From positions 109,112-173,111 of the forward strand of contig PLNT01000011.1 in the NCBI GenBank assembly GCA_003141895.1: DNA of 64,000 nt, in the 5' to 3' direction. Of the stretch, positions 27,958-37,542 are shown piece after piece. Source of the stretch: Bacteroidales bacterium (lineage in GTDB: Bacteria; Bacteroidota; Bacteroidia; Bacteroidales; VadinHA17). A program made the position numbers and the translations under genes. The notes beneath the pieces are model-generated. The model ran no database searches and was not told where the DNA came from. It saw only the letters and a program-made list of their open reading frames with translations. The number at the start of each line of letters is the position of its first letter. The stretch's first letter is position 1.

Positions 27958-28740
27958 ATGTCTACATTTCTTTTTGATGAAATAATATTCGGTCCGGTTA
28001 AAAGCCGCAGGTTAGGTGTTTCTCTGGGAATAAATTTATTGCCAACCAGGAAAAAGATCTGCAATTTCAATTGCATTTATTGTGAATGCGGCTGGACACA
28101 GAACATTAATAAGGCTTTAAGCCGTCTGCCTGACCGGAAGGAGGTATTTAACGCCCTTGATCTTAAACTTTCAGAATTAAAAAAGGAAGGTCAGGATCCT
28201 GATGTTATTACATATGCAGGTAATGGTGAACCAACGCTGCATCCTGAATTTCCCGGAATAATAGATGACAGTATATTTTTAAGAGACAAGTACTTTCAAA
28301 AAACGAAAATTGCGGTATTATCAAACTCAACAACAATTTCTGATCCGTTAATCAAAGAAGCTCTTTTAAAAGTTGATATGAATATCCTTAAACTTGACTC
28401 CGCCTTTGACTCCACAATAAAAAAACATAATCAGCCTCGCCTGAAAATTAAAGCTGAAGATATAATAGATAATCTTATCAGTTTCAATGGAAAAGTTATA
28501 GTTCAGACAATGTTTCTTCGAGGTACTTACAATGGGAAAAAGATTGATAACACCACTCCGGAAGAAATAAATGCCTGGCTTAACGCGATTGGCAGAATAA
28601 AACCTTCTGAAGTTATGATCTATACAATTTCGAGGGATATCCCTCAAGGTGCGAGTCTGAGAAAGGTATCTGTCCCTGAGTTAAATGAAATAGCTGAAAA
28701 GGTAGAATCAATGGGAATCAGAACGCAAGTTTCAGGCTAA
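27958..28740 (+). CDS. Radical SAM protein
   Basis: A 260-residue protein with the radical SAM cluster motif CNFNCIYC (CxxxCxxC, near residue 38) preceded by the FGPVKSRRLGVSLGINLLP segment. That segment is typical of the COG0731-like group (wyosine-related or unknown role). Other expected features are TYAGNGEPTLHPEFPG and KLDSAF. The substrate is unknown. It lies 11 bases after the amidohydrolase gene. Confidence 0.86.
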   Translation: MSTFLFDEIIFGPVKSRRLGVSLGINLLPTRKKICNFNCIYCECGWTQNINKALSRLPDRKEVFNALDLKLSELKKEGQDPDVITYAGNGEPTLHPEFPGIIDDSIFLRDKYFQKTKIAVLSNSTTISDPLIKEALLKVDMNILKLDSAFDSTIKKHNQPRLKIKAEDIIDNLISFNGKVIVQTMFLRGTYNGKKIDNTTPEEINAWLNAIGRIKPSEVMIYTISRDIPQGASLRKVSVPELNEIAEKVESMGIRTQVSG

Positions 28741-28742
28741 AC

Positions 28743-29870
28743 TTGAATAAAAACTATAATATACTTATCTGCCCGCTTGAATGGGGATTAGGTCATGCCG
28801 CCCGGATGATACCTATTGCAAGAAAGCTCAGGGAGATGAATTATAACGTGATAATTGCTTCCGGAGATGACCATTTAGCTCTGTTCCGGAATGAATTGAC
28901 CGGATTATCATACATTAATTTCAAGGGATTCAACCCCGGCTATTCGAGACACCTGCCGCAATATCTTTATCTTCTGTTTAAAATTCCCGGACTCATCTAT
29001 CACATAATTACGGAACATAGCAGATTAAAAAGGATTATTGCTGAATACCAAATTGATCTGGTGATCAGTGATAACCGCTTTGGATTATGGAACAAGAATA
29101 TTACATCGGTGTATGTAACACATATGCCGTTGATCCCATTGCCAAAGCCTCTGAAATTTCTGGAACCGGTTGGAGTGTATTTACATAGAAAAATTATAGA
29201 AAAATATACCTTTTGCCTTATCCCTGACATGCCCGGCGACATAAATCTGACTGGCAGGTTATCGCACGGTTTAAAACTTCCGGATAATGTCAGATATGTT
29301 GGAATTTTATCAAGATTTATCGATACGGAACAGGCATTTAGGGATCCTCTGAAACTCCGTCATAATACGGTTATTCTTTCCGGACCCGAACCCCAGAGGG
29401 AAATCCTTAAACAAAAGCTTATAAAAGCACTTAAAGACAAAGAACCAATGACTCTGATGCTCGAAGGAAAACCATCAAAACGGGGAGAGATTGAAAGAAA
29501 CGGGAACATCGCTTTTTATAATCATCTTCCTGCGTCGGAGATGAAGGAAATTATTAAAGACAGTGATTACATTATCAGCAGATCGGGATATACTACTATT
29601 ATGGAGCTTGTCAGTCTGAAGTGCACTGCTCTTATCATCCCAACGCCTGGTCAGACTGAACAGGAGTATCTTGCAGAATATCTTGCAGAAAAGGGATGGT
29701 TCACTACTATATCGCAGAATAAAATACAAGAAGGAATTTCTCTTATTCCGGGCAAAGTGATATGGGAGGATGAAATTAACAGTCAAAGCAGTTTACTGCT
29801 CGCTGAAGTATTAAGGGAATTTTTAGATAAGAATCATAAACAGGGTCAATCCAAAAAAACCGGTCAATAA
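28743..29870 (+). CDS. Glycosyltransferase, family 28/MurG-like fold
   Basis: A 375-residue GT-B protein. The N-terminal motif ICPLEWGLGHAARMIPIARKL resembles glycosyltransferases with a GxGHxxR loop. The C-terminal donor site has YIISRSGYTTIMELVSLKCTALIIPTPGQTEQEYLAEYL. The acceptor is not known. The start codon is TTG, two bases after the radical SAM stop, so it is probably co-translated. Its last 48 bases overlap the 3' end of the oppositely oriented PAP2-like gene. Confidence 0.85.
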   Translation: MNKNYNILICPLEWGLGHAARMIPIARKLREMNYNVIIASGDDHLALFRNELTGLSYINFKGFNPGYSRHLPQYLYLLFKIPGLIYHIITEHSRLKRIIAEYQIDLVISDNRFGLWNKNITSVYVTHMPLIPLPKPLKFLEPVGVYLHRKIIEKYTFCLIPDMPGDINLTGRLSHGLKLPDNVRYVGILSRFIDTEQAFRDPLKLRHNTVILSGPEPQREILKQKLIKALKDKEPMTLMLEGKPSKRGEIERNGNIAFYNHLPASEMKEIIKDSDYIISRSGYTTIMELVSLKCTALIIPTPGQTEQEYLAEYLAEKGWFTTISQNKIQEGISLIPGKVIWEDEINSQSSLLLAEVLREFLDKNHKQGQSKKTGQ

Positions 29871-30455
29871 TCCGACCCAGACCTGCTGAGGATTATGCAT
29901 ATTAAGTTTCAATCTTGAAGATAATGTTAATCCGGCTGCAATAAAGGCAGCAATCAGATACCATTGAAGAGGAGTTAACATTTTAACTGACAGGATCAAC
30001 ACAAGTGCAATCAATGCCCCGGAACCCACAGAATGAAGTGATATCTTCCACCGGAAGTTGATTATAGTAACAATCAGCGAAAGAATCGCTATAGAAAAAA
30101 TAAAGGATTTCAAAAAAACAGGAATCGGGAACCTGAATATTATATATGAAGTTGTGCCATATAAGACTGTAGAGATTATCAGCGGAATATTCCTTTCTTT
30201 CCTTTCAATAATAGAGTATGAACTTATGATGTGTTGGTGGATAAAGAAAGGCAACAGAGAAATAGGAAGTAAAACATTATTTACCAGTATTATAAGAAAT
30301 AATAATTTCATTATATTAAAAGGGAGATATCCTAATAAAGTCGGTGCGGCAAAGATGATTATCATCCCATACAGAGGCATAAGTAAAGGATGAAAAATGG
30401 TCGCAATTATTTTTGCAAGCCTGTTGAAAAGGTCTTTTGGTTCATCAGATGTCAT
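29823..30455 (-). CDS. Multi-spanning membrane protein related to PAP2 phosphatases, degenerate
   Basis: A 210-residue protein with about six membrane segments. The C-terminal SRLKLNMHNPQQVWVG aligns with the third PAP2 motif (SRxxxxxHxxxD), but the last Asp is Gln. The ERKERNIP and SLHSVGSGAL segments stand where motifs one and two should be, and the PSGH core is missing. Phosphatase activity is therefore doubtful. It follows rpoN on the - strand, an arrangement I associate with Bacteroidota, and its 3' end overlaps the glycosyltransferase gene. Confidence 0.72.
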   Translation of the reverse strand: MTSDEPKDLFNRLAKIIATIFHPLLMPLYGMIIIFAAPTLLGYLPFNIMKLLFLIILVNNVLLPISLLPFFIHQHIISSYSIIERKERNIPLIISTVLYGTTSYIIFRFPIPVFLKSFIFSIAILSLIVTIINFRWKISLHSVGSGALIALVLILSVKMLTPLQWYLIAAFIAAGLTLSSRLKLNMHNPQQVWVGLLTGFFGLTLFMILI

Positions 30456-30580
30456 TCGGTAATAATGATTTTATTGTAATAACAATTTAAACTGAAAGTA
30501 TCCTATAAAATTAATATTTAACAACAGAGTGCAATTTCCTGCAAACTCTGTGGTTAAACGAAAAGGGTCAGGTACCTTCA

Positions 30581-32038
30581 TTATATTTCTTTCCTCAGTC
30601 TGGCAACAGGAATATTCAATTGTTCCCGGTATTTTGCTACAGTCCGTCGTGCTATCTGGTATCCTTTTTCCTGAAGTATATCAGTAAGGCTCTCGTCTGT
30701 CAGTGGTCTGCGTTTTTGTTCATTTTCTATACAATCCCTCAATATCCTTTTTATCTCTCTTGTTGAGACTTCTTCTCCGCTGTCGGTCTGAAGCCCTTCG
30801 GAAAAGAAAAACTTCAATGGAAATATCCCAAAATGTGTCTGTACAAATTTACTGTTTGCTACCCTTGATACTGTTGAAATGTCAAGGCCTGTCATTTCTG
30901 CAACATCCTTCAGGATCATTGGTTTTAATTTTGTTTCATCGCCATCGATAAAATACTCCTGCTGGTATTCAAGAATAGCGTTCATGGTAAGGAGGAGGGT
31001 ATTTTGACGCTGTTTGATGGCATCAATAAACCATTTGGCTGAATCAATTTTCTGTTTTACAAAAAGAACTGCGTCTTTCATCTCCTTTTTCTGGCTTTTA
31101 TCCTTGCTGTAAGAATGCAGCATTTCGCTGTATGCAGAACTCAGTCTCAGTTCAGGAAGATTTTTCGAATTCAGATGCAGGTCAAAACCGTCTTCAGTAA
31201 GCTCAAGAATAAAGTCGGGGATAATAGGTTGAGAGGTTTTGCTGAATGGGTCGCTGTAAACACCGCCGGGTTTTGGATTAAGATGCAATATTTCTTCAAT
31301 AGCCGCTTTGAGTTCATTTTCAGTTATGCCCAGACGTAAGATTATTTTATCATAATGCCTTTTAGTGAACTCTTCAAAATGCAAGTCAAGTATTGTGTAA
31401 GCAAGCTTTAGTGCGGGCTCGGATTTGTCACGCTTTTCCAGCTGGAGTAGCAAACATTCCCTGAGTGTTCTGGCTCCTACCCCTGCTGGTTCAAGATCCT
31501 GAATTATTTTCAGTACTTCCTCAAGCTCCTCTTCTGTAGTTTCGACATTCTGAAGAAATGCAAGATCATCTACTATATTAACTAACTCTCTTCTCAGATA
31601 CCCATCCTCATCTATGTTCCCGAGGATATATTCTCCAAGAATTTTCTGTTTTTCAGTCAGATCCCTGAGGCTTAGCTGTGATTCGAGATGTTCCTGGAAT
31701 GATGCGCCTACAGAAAAAGGTATTTCATTTCTTTTATCTTCATCCTTGCTATAGTTTTTAGCCTGCAGGCGATAATCAGGTATATCATCTTCTTCTATAT
31801 AATCATCAATAGTAAATTCCTCCTGATCCTTATCTTTTTCATCTAACTGATCCTCTTCTTCTGTTTCCGAAGGAATATCTTCTTCTTCGGATCCTTCTTC
31901 GAGAGCCGGATTCTCTTCGAGTTCTTTTTTAATACGTTGTTCGATCTGCAAAGTAGGAACTTCCAGCAGCTTGATCATCTGAATCTGCTGTGGTGAAAGT
32001 TTCTGAAGCAATTTCTGCTGTAACCTTTGCTTTAACAT
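30581..32038 (-). CDS. rpoN: RNA polymerase sigma-54 factor
   Basis: The alternative sigma factor that needs AAA+ activators and recognises -24/-12 promoters. The 485-residue protein has the glutamine-rich region I (LQQKLLQKLSPQQIQMIKLLEVP), a long acidic region II (about 55-110, EEDIPSETEEEDQ), the core-binding region and a C-terminal RpoN box ARRTVAKYREQL. It starts 27 bases after asnS and is probably co-transcribed with it. Confidence 0.96.
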   Translation of the reverse strand: MLKQRLQQKLLQKLSPQQIQMIKLLEVPTLQIEQRIKKELEENPALEEGSEEEDIPSETEEEDQLDEKDKDQEEFTIDDYIEEDDIPDYRLQAKNYSKDEDKRNEIPFSVGASFQEHLESQLSLRDLTEKQKILGEYILGNIDEDGYLRRELVNIVDDLAFLQNVETTEEELEEVLKIIQDLEPAGVGARTLRECLLLQLEKRDKSEPALKLAYTILDLHFEEFTKRHYDKIILRLGITENELKAAIEEILHLNPKPGGVYSDPFSKTSQPIIPDFILELTEDGFDLHLNSKNLPELRLSSAYSEMLHSYSKDKSQKKEMKDAVLFVKQKIDSAKWFIDAIKQRQNTLLLTMNAILEYQQEYFIDGDETKLKPMILKDVAEMTGLDISTVSRVANSKFVQTHFGIFPLKFFFSEGLQTDSGEEVSTREIKRILRDCIENEQKRRPLTDESLTDILQEKGYQIARRTVAKYREQLNIPVARLRKEI

Positions 32039-32065
32039 TGTATCATCTGAATTTTTCCGAAGTGA

Positions 32066-33457
32066 TTAAAACTCAGCATTTTTAGGCGTACGCGGAAATG
32101 GAATCACATCCCGAATATTTAACATTCCTGTTACAAATAATATTAATCTCTCAAATCCAAGACCAAAACCGCTATGTGGAGCTGTACCGAATTTTCTTGT
32201 TTCAAGGTACCACCACAGATCTTTTTCAGGTATTTTCAAATCCCTGATACGGCCAAGAAGCTTCTCATAGTTTTCTTCTCTCTGTGAACCTCCGATTATC
32301 TCACCGATACCAGGGAACAAAACATCCATCGCCCTGACAGTTTTCCCATCGCTGTTCTGTTTCATGTAAAATGCCTTAATAGACATCGGATAATCGGTAA
32401 GTATTACAGGGCGTTTAAAATGTTCTTCCACAAGATATCTTTCATGTTCTGACTGAAGATCTGTACCCCAGCTAACCGGGTAATCCCATTTTTTCCCTGA
32501 AGAAGTAAGTATCGGAACTGCTTCAGTATATGTTATTCTCACAAATTCATTTTCCAGAACAAATTTTAGTCTTTCAAGAAGAGCTTTATCGATCATATTA
32601 TTCAGAAACTCAAGATCTTCGCTGCAATTATCAAGCGCATATCTGATCAGATACTTAACAAACTCTTCAGCCAGATCCATATTATCAGCAAGATCGTAGA
32701 ATGCCATCTCCGGTTCGATCATCCAGAATTCTGCAAGATGTCGTGGTGTGTTTGAGTTTTCTGCCCTGAAAGTTGGTCCAAAGGTGTAAATATCCCCCAA
32801 AGCAAGAGCTCCCAGTTCTCCTTCGAGCTGTCCTGAAACAGTAAGATTGGTTGATTTTCCAAAAAAATCACCTGAATAATCAATTGAATTGTCAGGATTA
32901 CGCGGCACATTAGAAAGGTCCATTGTTGTTACATGGAACATTTCACCGGCTCCTTCAGCATCGCTTCCCGTGATTATTGGTGTATGAAGATAGAAGAATC
33001 CCTTATCGTTAAAATATTTATGAATGGCAAATGCCATAGCGTGACGGATCCTGAGTACAGCACTGAAAGTATTTGTCCTTGGACGCAAATAGGCAATCTC
33101 TCGCAGGAATTCCATTGAATGTCCTTTCTTTTGGAGAGGATAAGTTTCAGCATCGCTTTTGCCATATAGTTCTATAGAGGCTGCATTGATCTCAATTTGC
33201 TGGCCCTGCCCTTGTGACTCAAGCAATTTACCCATAACACCAATACATGCTCCTGTTGAAATTTCCTTCAGGAGGTTTTCATCAAATAAGGCAACCTCCA
33301 CAACTATCTGTATATTGTTTATTGTCGATCCGTCATTCAAAGCAATAAAAAGAATATTTTTATTTCCTCTCTTCGTTCTTACCCAACCTTTTACAAGTAC
33401 ATCCGATCCCAAAACAGGGTTGCCTAACAGGGTTTTTACCTTAATTCTTTTCGTCAT
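32066..33457 (-). CDS. asnS: Asparaginyl-tRNA synthetase
   Basis: Class IIb synthetase charging tRNA-Asn. The 463-residue protein has an OB-fold anticodon domain ([23 protein letters not shown]), class II motif 2 ([21 protein letters not shown]) and motif 3 ([17 protein letters not shown]). The AEFWMIEPE text separates it from aspartyl enzymes. A perfect -7 element lies 30 bases upstream. Confidence 0.96.
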   Translation of the reverse strand: MTKRIKVKTLLGNPVLGSDVLVKGWVRTKRGNKNILFIALNDGSTINNIQIVVEVALFDENLLKEISTGACIGVMGKLLESQGQGQQIEINAASIELYGKSDAETYPLQKKGHSMEFLREIAYLRPRTNTFSAVLRIRHAMAFAIHKYFNDKGFFYLHTPIITGSDAEGAGEMFHVTTMDLSNVPRNPDNSIDYSGDFFGKSTNLTVSGQLEGELGALALGDIYTFGPTFRAENSNTPRHLAEFWMIEPEMAFYDLADNMDLAEEFVKYLIRYALDNCSEDLEFLNNMIDKALLERLKFVLENEFVRITYTEAVPILTSSGKKWDYPVSWGTDLQSEHERYLVEEHFKRPVILTDYPMSIKAFYMKQNSDGKTVRAMDVLFPGIGEIIGGSQREENYEKLLGRIRDLKIPEKDLWWYLETRKFGTAPHSGFGLGFERLILFVTGMLNIRDVIPFPRTPKNAEF

Positions 33458-33486
33458 GAGTATTTATTTATAAAAAAAACAGAGTA

Positions 33487-33494
33487 CAAAAATA
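33487..33494 (-). promoter_or_regulatory. Predicted -7 element of asnS-rpoN
   Basis: TATTTTTG on the - strand, 29 bases upstream of the asnS start. Confidence 0.5.
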
Positions 33495-33578
33495 ATAAAA
33501 TGTTAAGCGCTAATGAAGAATAGACCGGCATTATTTTACTTCAATCCCCATCTCGCTCTTTTTTTGTGACTTAAAAAA

Positions 33579-33652
33579 GGTCAGTTTCTTGTTTTTATGG
33601 CACTATTTTTGAGCAATTAAGCCCTCTTATCTGTTAAACTGACCGGAAGAGG
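33579..33652. repeat. Inverted repeats in the asnS/usp intergenic region
   Basis: GGTCAGTTT (33579-33587) and AAACTGACC (33636-33644) are perfect inverted copies 48 bases apart. An overlapping pair CCTCTT/AAGAGG closes at 33652. No T-run marks it as a terminator in either direction. Nothing coding is visible in this 389-base gap. Confidence 0.5.
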
Positions 33653-33704
33653 TAATATTTATCCCCGATTGCAGTTTTGAATAATGATGATCATGGGGAT
33701 TAAA

Positions 33705-33773
33705 AGCACAGGGCTCAGTGCTCAGGGCTCAGAGAAAACTTGACTCTGTGCACTGTGCCCCGTGCTCTGTGCT
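33705..33773. repeat. Low-complexity inverted repeat (GCTCAG/CTGTGC)
   Basis: Two arms of about 30 bases, agcacagggctcagtgctca... and ...cactgtgccccgtgctctg..., are imperfect inverted copies around a short AT loop. Each arm is itself built from short direct repeats of the ctcagtg/ctgtgc type. Confidence 0.65.
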
Positions 33774-33787
33774 AATTTTGATAAGGG

Positions 33788-33818
33788 TTTGAAATGTGGT
33801 AAAATCTCAATAACTTTG
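33788..33818 (+). promoter_or_regulatory. Predicted promoter of the universal stress protein gene
   Basis: TTTG (33788-33791), exactly 19 bases, then TAACTTTG (33811-33818) matches the Bacteroidota -33/-7 consensus. The start codon is 28 bases downstream. This is the best-formed promoter in the window. Confidence 0.75.
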
Positions 33819-33846
33819 AATATAAAATTGTAAACACTTATGAGCT

Positions 33847-34698
33847 ATGGAAGAGGATAAAAAACTTATAGTTGTACCATGGGATTTCTCTCATGTAGCC
33901 GATCACGCCCTGGCACATGCTGTCAAAATCGGTCGAATGGTAAGCAATGATATATGCCTTCTTCATATTGTTGACAATAGCATTACCCCTAAAGCCCATC
34001 TGGAAAAAGTCAATCATTTAAAAAAACTGATTGAAGAGAATGTAAAGAAATACAATATCCCGATCTCTTATCATATCTCAAAAGGAAGCATATTTTCAGC
34101 AATTGCAGAATATGTAAATGAAGTTAATGCCAGCCTGGTTGTTATGGGTACACATGGTATGAAAGGGATGCAAAAGCTTACAGGCAGCTGGGCTCTTAAA
34201 GTAATAGTAAAATCCAAGGTTCCTTTCATCGTGGTGCAGGACCCTCCGGCCGATCAGGACAGGTATCATAATATTGTCTTCCCTGTAGATTTCAGAGGTG
34301 AAAATAAGGAGAAGATAAAAATGGCCATTTTTATGGGGAAATATTTCGATTCAAAAATTCATATGGTGGTATCTGTTAGTACGGATAAAAACATACAGAA
34401 AAAGACAAAAATCAATTTGAATTTTGCAATCAAATATCTGATACAAAATAATATTGATTATGAGATACACGATATGCCAAAAGGGAACATCTCTCAGCAG
34501 ACAATTGATTTTGCTCAAAAAATAAATGCCGACCTGATTCTGATTGTAACGACCAAGAATATTACTTTTGCCGACTATGTTGTTGGTGCATCCGAACAAT
34601 ATATTATCGCCAACAGTTCCAGGATACCAGTCTGCTGTGTAAACCCGATGACATCCTTTGCTAATGTCGGACAATTTATGGGTGGGTGGGGATCATGA
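33847..34698 (+). CDS. Universal stress protein, two Usp domains
   Basis: A 283-residue cytoplasmic protein with tandem UspA folds. The first domain has the ATP-binding pattern VMGTHGMKGMQKLTGSWALKVI (G-x2-G-x9-G-S/T). The second keeps the fold but its corresponding loop (VTTKNITFADYVVGASEQYI) lacks the first glycines, so it probably does not bind ATP. Such two-domain proteins are usually stress- or growth-arrest-related. It has its own canonical promoter and stands upstream of the gldA-like gene. Confidence 0.88.
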   Translation: MEEDKKLIVVPWDFSHVADHALAHAVKIGRMVSNDICLLHIVDNSITPKAHLEKVNHLKKLIEENVKKYNIPISYHISKGSIFSAIAEYVNEVNASLVVMGTHGMKGMQKLTGSWALKVIVKSKVPFIVVQDPPADQDRYHNIVFPVDFRGENKEKIKMAIFMGKYFDSKIHMVVSVSTDKNIQKKTKINLNFAIKYLIQNNIDYEIHDMPKGNISQQTIDFAQKINADLILIVTTKNITFADYVVGASEQYIIANSSRIPVCCVNPMTSFANVGQFMGGWGS

Positions 34699-34726
34699 TA
34701 AAATCACTGCACTATCTCAGCATCCG

Positions 34727-34734
34727 TAAATTTG
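34727..34734 (+). promoter_or_regulatory. Predicted -7 element of the gldA-like gene
   Basis: TAAATTTG lies 16 bases upstream of the ATG and fits TAnnTTTG. Confidence 0.5.
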
Positions 34735-34750
34735 AAAACAACTGAGGCTT

Positions 34751-35665
34751 ATGTCAATTGTAGTTCAGGGTGTTACAATGCTTTATGGAAGTCAGAAAGC
34801 ACTCGATAATGTCTCTTTCGAAGTCAAAACCGGTGAAATAGTCGGATTTCTCGGACCAAATGGTGCGGGTAAATCAACGATGATGAAAATAATTGCCGGT
34901 TTTATACCTGCATCATCAGGCAGAGTAGATGTGAATGGGGTCGCCGTTGATTCAGATAATAACGATGTCAAAAAACAAATTGGTTATCTGCCTGAGAACA
35001 ATCCTCTCTACCCCGAAATGTACATAAGGGAATATCTTGGATTTGTGGCTTCAATTTACAGAAGCAGCATACCCCGAAAAAAGCAAATCGATAATATAAT
35101 TGAACTAACGGGATTATCTTCTGAACAAAACAAAAAGATCAGTTCACTTTCTAAAGGTTTCAGACAGAGAGTCGGACTTGCTCAGGCTCTGATTCATAAT
35201 CCCGCAGTACTCATTCTCGACGAAGCCACAACAGGGCTTGATCCCAATCAGATTGTGGAAATCCGGAATCTTATCAAAGAAGCCGGGAAGGAGAAAACTG
35301 TAATGCTTTCAACTCATATTATGCAGGAAGTTGAAGCAATATGCGAAAGGGTAATAATAATTGATAAGGGAATAATTGTTGCTGATGAAGAGAAAAGCAA
35401 AATATATTCCATAATTAAACGCCCTAAACAGCTGATCGAAGTCGAATTCGACAAAGACACAACTGAGTTATCACTTTCCGGTATTTCAAATGTAAGTGGT
35501 GTAAAAAATATCAGGGCCAATCTATGGGCCATTGAAGCAGAAGGGGACGACGATATACGGCCTTCGATATTCAACTTTGCTGTAAAAAACAGTCTTACAG
35601 TACTGTCGCTGCAAAAACAGGAAAGTAACCTCGAAGAAGTTTTCAGACATCTGACAAATGGATAG
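34751..35665 (+). CDS. gldA: ABC transporter ATP-binding protein, GldA-like
   Basis: A 304-residue ATPase of the ABC-2 export type. It has Walker A GFLGPNGAGKSTMMK (about residues 34-47), the Q-loop IGYLPENNPLYPEM, signature LSKGFRQRVGLAQAL and Walker B VLILDEATTGLDP. The overall text is close to GldA of gliding Bacteroidota, where it pairs with the GldF/GldG membrane proteins. Those partners are not adjacent here, so the GldA name is a family-level inference. A downstream accessory domain of about 80 residues is typical of the ABC-2 group. Confidence 0.8.
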   Translation: MSIVVQGVTMLYGSQKALDNVSFEVKTGEIVGFLGPNGAGKSTMMKIIAGFIPASSGRVDVNGVAVDSDNNDVKKQIGYLPENNPLYPEMYIREYLGFVASIYRSSIPRKKQIDNIIELTGLSSEQNKKISSLSKGFRQRVGLAQALIHNPAVLILDEATTGLDPNQIVEIRNLIKEAGKEKTVMLSTHIMQEVEAICERVIIIDKGIIVADEEKSKIYSIIKRPKQLIEVEFDKDTTELSLSGISNVSGVKNIRANLWAIEAEGDDDIRPSIFNFAVKNSLTVLSLQKQESNLEEVFRHLTNG

Positions 35666-35680
35666 GATTTATCGGAAGAT

Positions 35681-35815
35681 GATGGAACCCCTCTGTCGCT
35701 TTGCGACATCTCCCCTAAAGGGGCGATAATACTCGTCAGTTTAGTAAGATTTCACTTATATCCAGAATTTTCTCCCCCTGAAAAGGGGGAGTGCCCGAAG
35801 GGCAAGGGGGTCCAA
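35681..35815. repeat. REP-like palindromes between gldA and metK
   Basis: Two palindromic units: acccctctgtcgctttgcga...tcccctaaaggggcg (about 35689-35727) and ctccccctgaaaagggggag with tgcccgaagggcaagggggt (about 35772-35810). The rest of the 5' gap up to metK is covered by the promoter and riboswitch entries. Confidence 0.7.
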
Positions 35816-35867
35816 GCTATTAACTGATTTTTTTATCCTAAAATTTTCATATCCCCTTTTTTTTTTG

Positions 35868-35875
35868 TTTCTTTG
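35868..35875 (+). promoter_or_regulatory. Predicted -7 element of metK
   Basis: TTTCTTTG has one mismatch to TAnnTTTG. Transcription would start near 35882, just ahead of the SAM-II-like element. Confidence 0.4.
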
Positions 35876-35888
35876 CACCTTATTGAAC

Positions 35889-35945
35889 AAGTGGAAAGAT
35901 TTGAGCTGATTGCAACCACAGGAAAAAAATGCTAAACCACGTACG
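35889..35945 (+). promoter_or_regulatory. SAM-II-like riboswitch upstream of metK
   Basis: The order GTGG-aaa-GATTTGA...GATTGCAA-CCAC...GCTAAA reproduces the conserved SAM-II (metA motif) elements. P1 is GTGG/CCAC, the loop has GATTT and TTGCA, and GCTAAA lies downstream of P1. It sits between the predicted transcription start and the metK ATG (36012). I could not resolve the pseudoknot partner strand. A second CCAC directly after GCTAAA could compete for pairing with GTGG. A SAM synthetase gene behind a SAM sensor makes functional sense (end-product repression). Confidence 0.75.
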
Positions 35946-36011
35946 ATTCCGTTTTTTTCAATCAACCAATCATTCCGCATTTTTAAATTTTATAAATTAA
36001 TATTTATTAAT

Positions 36012-37355
36012 ATGGGATATCTATTTACTTCGGAATCAGTTTCAGAAGGCCACCCCGACAAGGTAGCCGATCAAATTTCAGATTCACTGCTCGACGAATT
36101 TCTTCGTTGGGACCCTGAATCAAAAGTTGCTTGCGAGACCTTTGTAACGACCGGACTGGTAGTATGCGGCGGAGAAGTTCGCACAACAGGTTGGGTTGAT
36201 CATCAGGAGAGCGCAAGAGGTGTAATCCGTAATATCGGATATACTAAAGCTGAATACCGGTTCGACTGTGACTCATGCGGTGTTATATCAACTATCCATG
36301 AACAATCGAGTGATATTAACCAGGGTGTTGTACGTGATAAACCTGAAGAACAGGGAGCAGGTGATCAGGGAATGATGTTCGGCTATGCTTGCCGTGAAAT
36401 GGATAATTATATGCCTCTGACAATTGAGCTTGCTCACAGACTACTCCGGGAGCTGGCAGCGATAAGACATGAGGGGAAACTGATGAAATATCTTCGTCCC
36501 GATTCTAAATCACAGGTTACAGTTGAATATGATGATAACAATAAACCTATAAGAATAGATACGATCGTTATAAGTACACAACATGATGAATTTGTACTTC
36601 CTAAAGATAAATCTCAAAAAGCCGAGCTTGCAGCTGAAAAAGCTATGCAACAAAAGATTGGTGAAGATCTCAAGAAAATTCTCATGCCAAGAGTTAAAAA
36701 GACTCTTCCTGCAAAGATCCAGAAATTGTTTGACAGCGATTATAAGCTTCTTGTTAACCCGACAGGAAAATTTGTAATTGGTGGTCCCCATGGAGATACC
36801 GGACTCACTGGACGTAAAATCATAGTTGATACTTACGGTGGTCATGGTGCACATGGCGGAGGCGCATTTTCAGGTAAAGACTCATCCAAGGTTGACAGAT
36901 CGGCAGCTTATGCCGCACGGCATATCGCGAAAAATCTGGTGGCTGCAGGTGTTTGCGATCAGGCATTAATCCAGGTTGCTTACGCGATTGGCGTTGCCCG
37001 GCCCGTTGGATTTTATGTTAATACATATGGCACTGCTAAGGTAAAAGATAAAAAAGGTGTTGTACTGCACGATGGAGAGATCGCACAGACAATCGAAAAG
37101 CTGTTCGATATGCGTCCATACTCTATAGTTCAGCGCTTTGGTCTAAAAAATCCTGTTTTCCTCCCTACGGCATCTTATGGCCACTTTGGACGTGACAGTT
37201 ATTCAAAAACTGTTGATGTTTATTATGAAGTTCCCGGGAGTAAGCCAAAATCGCTTAACGGGAACGGTAAGAAAGTCTACCAGAAAAAAGTTGAATTCTT
37301 TGCCTGGGAAAAGCTTGATTATGCAGATAAAATAAAGAAGGCGTTTAAGTTATAA
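36012..37355 (+). CDS. metK: S-adenosylmethionine synthetase
   Basis: Makes SAM from methionine and ATP. From ATG 36012 the protein is 447 residues and begins [24 protein letters not shown], the standard N-terminus. Other signatures are [12 protein letters not shown] and [25 protein letters not shown]. The track start at 35910 lies inside the predicted SAM-II riboswitch and adds 34 residues unlike the family. It is slightly longer than E. coli MetK because of an insertion around residues 185-215 ([20 protein letters not shown]), as in related Bacteroidota. Confidence 0.96.
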   Translation: MGYLFTSESVSEGHPDKVADQISDSLLDEFLRWDPESKVACETFVTTGLVVCGGEVRTTGWVDHQESARGVIRNIGYTKAEYRFDCDSCGVISTIHEQSSDINQGVVRDKPEEQGAGDQGMMFGYACREMDNYMPLTIELAHRLLRELAAIRHEGKLMKYLRPDSKSQVTVEYDDNNKPIRIDTIVISTQHDEFVLPKDKSQKAELAAEKAMQQKIGEDLKKILMPRVKKTLPAKIQKLFDSDYKLLVNPTGKFVIGGPHGDTGLTGRKIIVDTYGGHGAHGGGAFSGKDSSKVDRSAAYAARHIAKNLVAAGVCDQALIQVAYAIGVARPVGFYVNTYGTAKVKDKKGVVLHDGEIAQTIEKLFDMRPYSIVQRFGLKNPVFLPTASYGHFGRDSYSKTVDVYYEVPGSKPKSLNGNGKKVYQKKVEFFAWEKLDYADKIKKAFKL

Positions 37356-37397
37356 GAAGGGAAATATATTCCCGTTTCATACCCTCAAAGATGACGA

Positions 37398-37523
37398 CCC
37401 CCTGCCGCTACGCTCCCGATAGCTATCGGGATGTCACCCTAAAGGGGACTAATTCTGTGACCTTCTTGAAATTACTGAAAGAGAGAGATTCAGCCCCCCT
37501 TTAGGGGGGTTGGGGGGTCGAAA
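37398..37523. repeat. REP-like palindromes between metK and metF
   Basis: Contains cccgatagctatcggg flanked by accccctgccgctacgc and accctaaaggggac, then a separate agcccccctttaggggggttggggggtc (37494-37519). These lie between convergent genes; a weak hairpin gggaaatatattccc follows the metK stop. Confidence 0.7.
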
Positions 37524-37542
37524 ACGAAGAGAATTCGGGGTC

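Noticed and set aside
35910-36011. N-terminal extension of metK in the ORF track
   Set aside because: It would lie within the SAM-II-like riboswitch and does not match the family; ATG 36012 gives the standard N-terminus.
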